From positions 1 to 64,000 of the forward strand of contig NZ_SSNH01000015.1 in assembly GCF_005877005.1 (NCBI RefSeq): DNA of 64,000 nucleotides, written 5' to 3'. The notes below the pieces were generated by a model. That model saw only the letters and a list, made by a program, of their open reading frames with translations. It ran no database searches and was not told the origin of the DNA. The stretch comes from Sinomonas susongensis. GTDB lineage: Bacteria; Actinomycetota; Actinomycetes; Actinomycetales; Micrococcaceae. This document shows, in pieces, positions 62,086 through 64,000 of the stretch. Position 1 is the stretch's first letter; the number at the start of each line of letters is the position of its first letter. A program made the translations under genes and the position numbers.

Positions 62086-63291
62086 CTAGGGGCGGCTCAG
62101 GACGAGCGCCGCGTTGTGGCCGCCGAAGCCGAAGGAGTTCACGATCGCGGCGCGCGCATCGACCTCGCGCTTGACGTTTGCCACCACGTCGAGCTTGATG
62201 GCAGGGTCGATCGTCCCGACGTTGGTCGTAGGCGGCACGACGCCCTCGCGGAGCGCCATGACCGACGCAATCGCGCTGAGGGAGCCTGAAGCACCGAGCA
62301 GGTGGCCCGTCATCGACTTGGTCGAGGTGACGGGGGCATCGATACCCGTCTCGGCGAGTGCCTCGGACTCGTTGATGTCGCCCGTTGGCGTCGCGGTGGC
62401 GTGGGCGTGCACGAAATCGATGTCGCCGGGCGCGAAGTCGGCGGCACGCAGGGCGAGGTTCATCGTGCGAGCCTGGTTCGAAGGGTCGGCGCCGACGATG
62501 TCGAACGCGTCCGAGGTGACGGCAGCGCCGTCAAGGTACGCGTAGATCTCGGCTCCGCGGGCGCGGGCGTGCGCTTCGCGCTCGAGGACAAGGAGCGCGG
62601 CGCCCTCGCCGAGCACGAAGCCGTCACGGTCGACGTCGAACGGACGCGAGGCGGCCTCCGGATCGTCGTTCCGCTTCGAGAGGGCGCGGATCTGGCCGAA
62701 GGCGGCAAGGGTGAGCCCAGTGATGGCGGCCTCGCTTCCCCCGGCGACGACGATGTCCGCGCTGCCCGAAAGGATCATCTCCCGTCCCATCGCGATGGCC
62801 TCCGCTCCAGACGCGCACGCGCTGGTCGGCGTCCTTGCGCCAGCCTTCGCGCCCAAGTCGATCGAGAGCCACGCCGCCGCACCATTGCCCATGAGCATCG
62901 TCACGGTATGGGGTGAGACCCGGCGGGGACCCGAGGCGTCGAGCACCTGGGTCTGGGCGACCGTCGTCGTGATGCCGCCGATCCCGGTCCCGACCGCGAC
63001 GCCCAGCCGATCGCCTTCGACCTCGGGGCGCCCGGCCATCTCCCACGCCTCGCGGCCCGCGACGAGCGCGAACTGCTCGCAGCGGTCGAGCCGCTTGAGC
63101 TCGCGTACGGCGAGTGCCTCCGTGAACGAGGAGGGGACGGTCCCGGCGATTCGGGTGGTGAGGTCAGAGGCCCATTCAGCCTCGAGGACAGACACGCCCG
63201 ACCGGCCCTCCCGCAGGGATTCCCAAGTCGACGGCGCATCGGTTCCGAGGGGGCTGACTGCGCCGAAGCCGGTGATAGCAATGCGGTCCAT
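62086..63291 (-). CDS. fabF: beta-ketoacyl-ACP synthase II
   Basis: A 401-residue condensing enzyme of fatty-acid elongation. The catalytic cysteine lies in TSACASGAEAI; the two histidines lie in VHAHATATPTGD and NSFGFGGHN, the Cys-His-His triad of KAS I/II. KSMTGHLLGASG is present. In actinobacteria FabF normally follows fabD-fabH-acpP, which would lie just upstream of this gene on the minus strand, but a convergent-direction SDR gene occupies that place here. An AATACT box lies 6 nt before the ATG. Confidence 0.93.
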   Translation of the reverse strand: MDRIAITGFGAVSPLGTDAPSTWESLREGRSGVSVLEAEWASDLTTRIAGTVPSSFTEALAVRELKRLDRCEQFALVAGREAWEMAGRPEVEGDRLGVAVGTGIGGITTTVAQTQVLDASGPRRVSPHTVTMLMGNGAAAWLSIDLGAKAGARTPTSACASGAEAIAMGREMILSGSADIVVAGGSEAAITGLTLAAFGQIRALSKRNDDPEAASRPFDVDRDGFVLGEGAALLVLEREAHARARGAEIYAYLDGAAVTSDAFDIVGADPSNQARTMNLALRAADFAPGDIDFVHAHATATPTGDINESEALAETGIDAPVTSTKSMTGHLLGASGSLSAIASVMALREGVVPPTTNVGTIDPAIKLDVVANVKREVDARAAIVNSFGFGGHNAALVLSRP

Positions 63292-63456
63292 GCTTCAAGT
63301 ATTCCTGTAGAGGCACGTCTTCCGCGGTGCTGGAGCCGTCAACGGCTGTGCCCTCGATTTAGCGGAAACCTACAGACGAACGCCACGAGGCCCGTTGATG
63401 AGGCCGCCATCTTTGTGCCAGTCCGACAAACGCGACGTCCGGTCCCAGTGCGCGAC

Positions 63457-63462
63457 TAGGCT
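63457..63462 (+). promoter_or_regulatory. TAGGCT -10 box of the SDR gene
   Basis: TAGGCT ends 7 nt before the ATG at 63470, with no ribosome-binding site. Another member of the leaderless set. Confidence 0.45.
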
Positions 63463-63469
63463 GGGCAGC

Positions 63470-64000
63470 ATGACGACGGCGCTCATCACGGGCGCGAGTT
63501 CAGGCCTCGGAGCCGAATTCGCGCGCCAGCTCGCTGCCCAGGGCCACGGCCTCGTACTGGTCGCGCGCGACCGCGAGCGGCTCGAGCGCCTGGCGGCGGA
63601 GCTGCGCTCCCAGGCCGGCGTCGAAGTCGAGGTGCTGCCCGCCGACCTCACCGACCAGGACCAGCTCTCCGCCGTCGTCGGCCGCGTCTCGGAACCCACG
63701 CACCCCATCGGGATCCTCGTCAACAACGCAGGGATCGGCCTCCTCCACGACTTCGACCGGAACCCCCTCGAGGACGAGGTCAGGCACCTGCGACTGCACG
63801 TCGAGGCGACGATGAGCCTGTGCCATGCCGCCCTCAGCGCGATGAGCGGGAGACGAGAGGGACGGATCGTCAACGTCGCCTCGATTGCGGCGTACCTCCC
63901 CCGGGGCTCCTATTCGGCCGCGAAGGCTTGGACCCTCTCCTTCAGCCGTTGGGCCAACCTCCACTACCGGCGCGAGGGAATCCTCGTCACGGCGCTCTGC
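63470..64000 (+). CDS. SDR-family oxidoreductase (cut by window edge)
   Basis: The first 177 codons of a classical short-chain dehydrogenase/reductase. The cofactor loop TGASSGLGAEFARQLA is at residues 7-22, followed by NNAG, the catalytic serine in VNVASIAAY and the YSAAK motif (Y-x3-K). A basic residue early in the sequence and ARDRERL suggest NADP(H). The 3' end and substrate-binding part are outside the window. Divergent from fabF. Confidence 0.9.
   Translation, partial: MTTALITGASSGLGAEFARQLAAQGHGLVLVARDRERLERLAAELRSQAGVEVEVLPADLTDQDQLSAVVGRVSEPTHPIGILVNNAGIGLLHDFDRNPLEDEVRHLRLHVEATMSLCHAALSAMSGRREGRIVNVASIAAYLPRGSYSAAKAWTLSFSRWANLHYRREGILVTALC

Overview
The window is a high-GC chromosomal segment of an actinobacterium. 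Several things point to the Micrococcaceae (Arthrobacter/Sinomonas type): an Lsr2 nucleoid protein, ClpC, DisA next to RadA, many GTG and TTG starts, and the gene order dacB - metalloprotease - tilS - hpt - ftsH - folE/P/B/K - DUF3180 - DUF2520 - panC - lysS - lsr2 - clpC - mutY - disA - radA. The genus is inferred from gene order and protein style, not from a search. Most of the window is core genome. There is no rRNA operon, CRISPR array or intact prophage.

Layout. 0-0.2 kb: end of an IS30-type transposase with a strong hairpin behind it. 0.2-13.3 kb: transport and metabolism (TMEM175 channel, glycerate kinase, amino acid permease, uracil permease divergent from a RutE-like nitroreductase, a MarR/MFS pair, phosphoglucomutase, a DUF4190 membrane protein, amidase, rhodanese, lipid kinase). 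13.3-16.8 kb: serS, an AbiEi-like/DUF559-like gene bracketed by two copies of a 65-66 bp repeat, and a HAD hydrolase. 16.8-18.1 kb: a SatD-like gene and pyrophosphatase. 18.2-29.8 kb: the long cell-envelope, purine-salvage, folate and pantothenate block. 29.8-30.05 kb: a compact two-family tandem repeat. 30.0-36 kb: alpha/beta hydrolase, lysS, a 55-aa membrane protein, lsr2 and clpC. 36.1-38.7 kb: dihydroxyacetone kinase operon dhaKLM with an HPr domain fused to DhaM. 38.7-48 kb: S9 peptidase, acetyltransferase, mutY (probable CTG start), a secreted protein, a GAF-ANTAR regulator, disA, radA and a FUSC-type membrane protein. 48.1-54.1 kb: the phosphate region, with a PHO box and pstSCAB converging on a pit-DUF47 operon. 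54.1-57.6 kb: a large ATPase/LuxR regulator and a 534-bp hairpin-rich non-coding stretch. 58.3 kb: tRNA-Lys(TTT). 58.5-60.6 kb: isochorismatase-like hydrolase, an HTH/ImmA-like pair and a divergent small HTH regulator. 60.6-64 kb: dodecin, a PrmC-related methyltransferase, a LapA-like protein, a FabF-type ketosynthase and a truncated SDR gene.

How the genes work together. The fol genes form one translationally coupled run from GTP towards dihydropteroate. The pst operon (high affinity, PHO box) and pit-DUF47 (low affinity) place both phosphate uptake routes side by side. UraA and the RutE-like enzyme suggest uracil uptake with degradation. DisA and RadA belong to DNA-damage and recombination control.

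The most unusual observations are the two-family repeat between panC and the hydrolase, the repeat-bracketed AbiEi-like gene, the structured non-coding region at 57.2-57.4 kb, the HTH/ImmA-like module with a nested-repeat divergent control region, the CTG start of mutY, and a window-wide pattern of TANNNT boxes 6-8 nt before start codons that suggests leaderless mRNAs. None of these could be tested by database search here.
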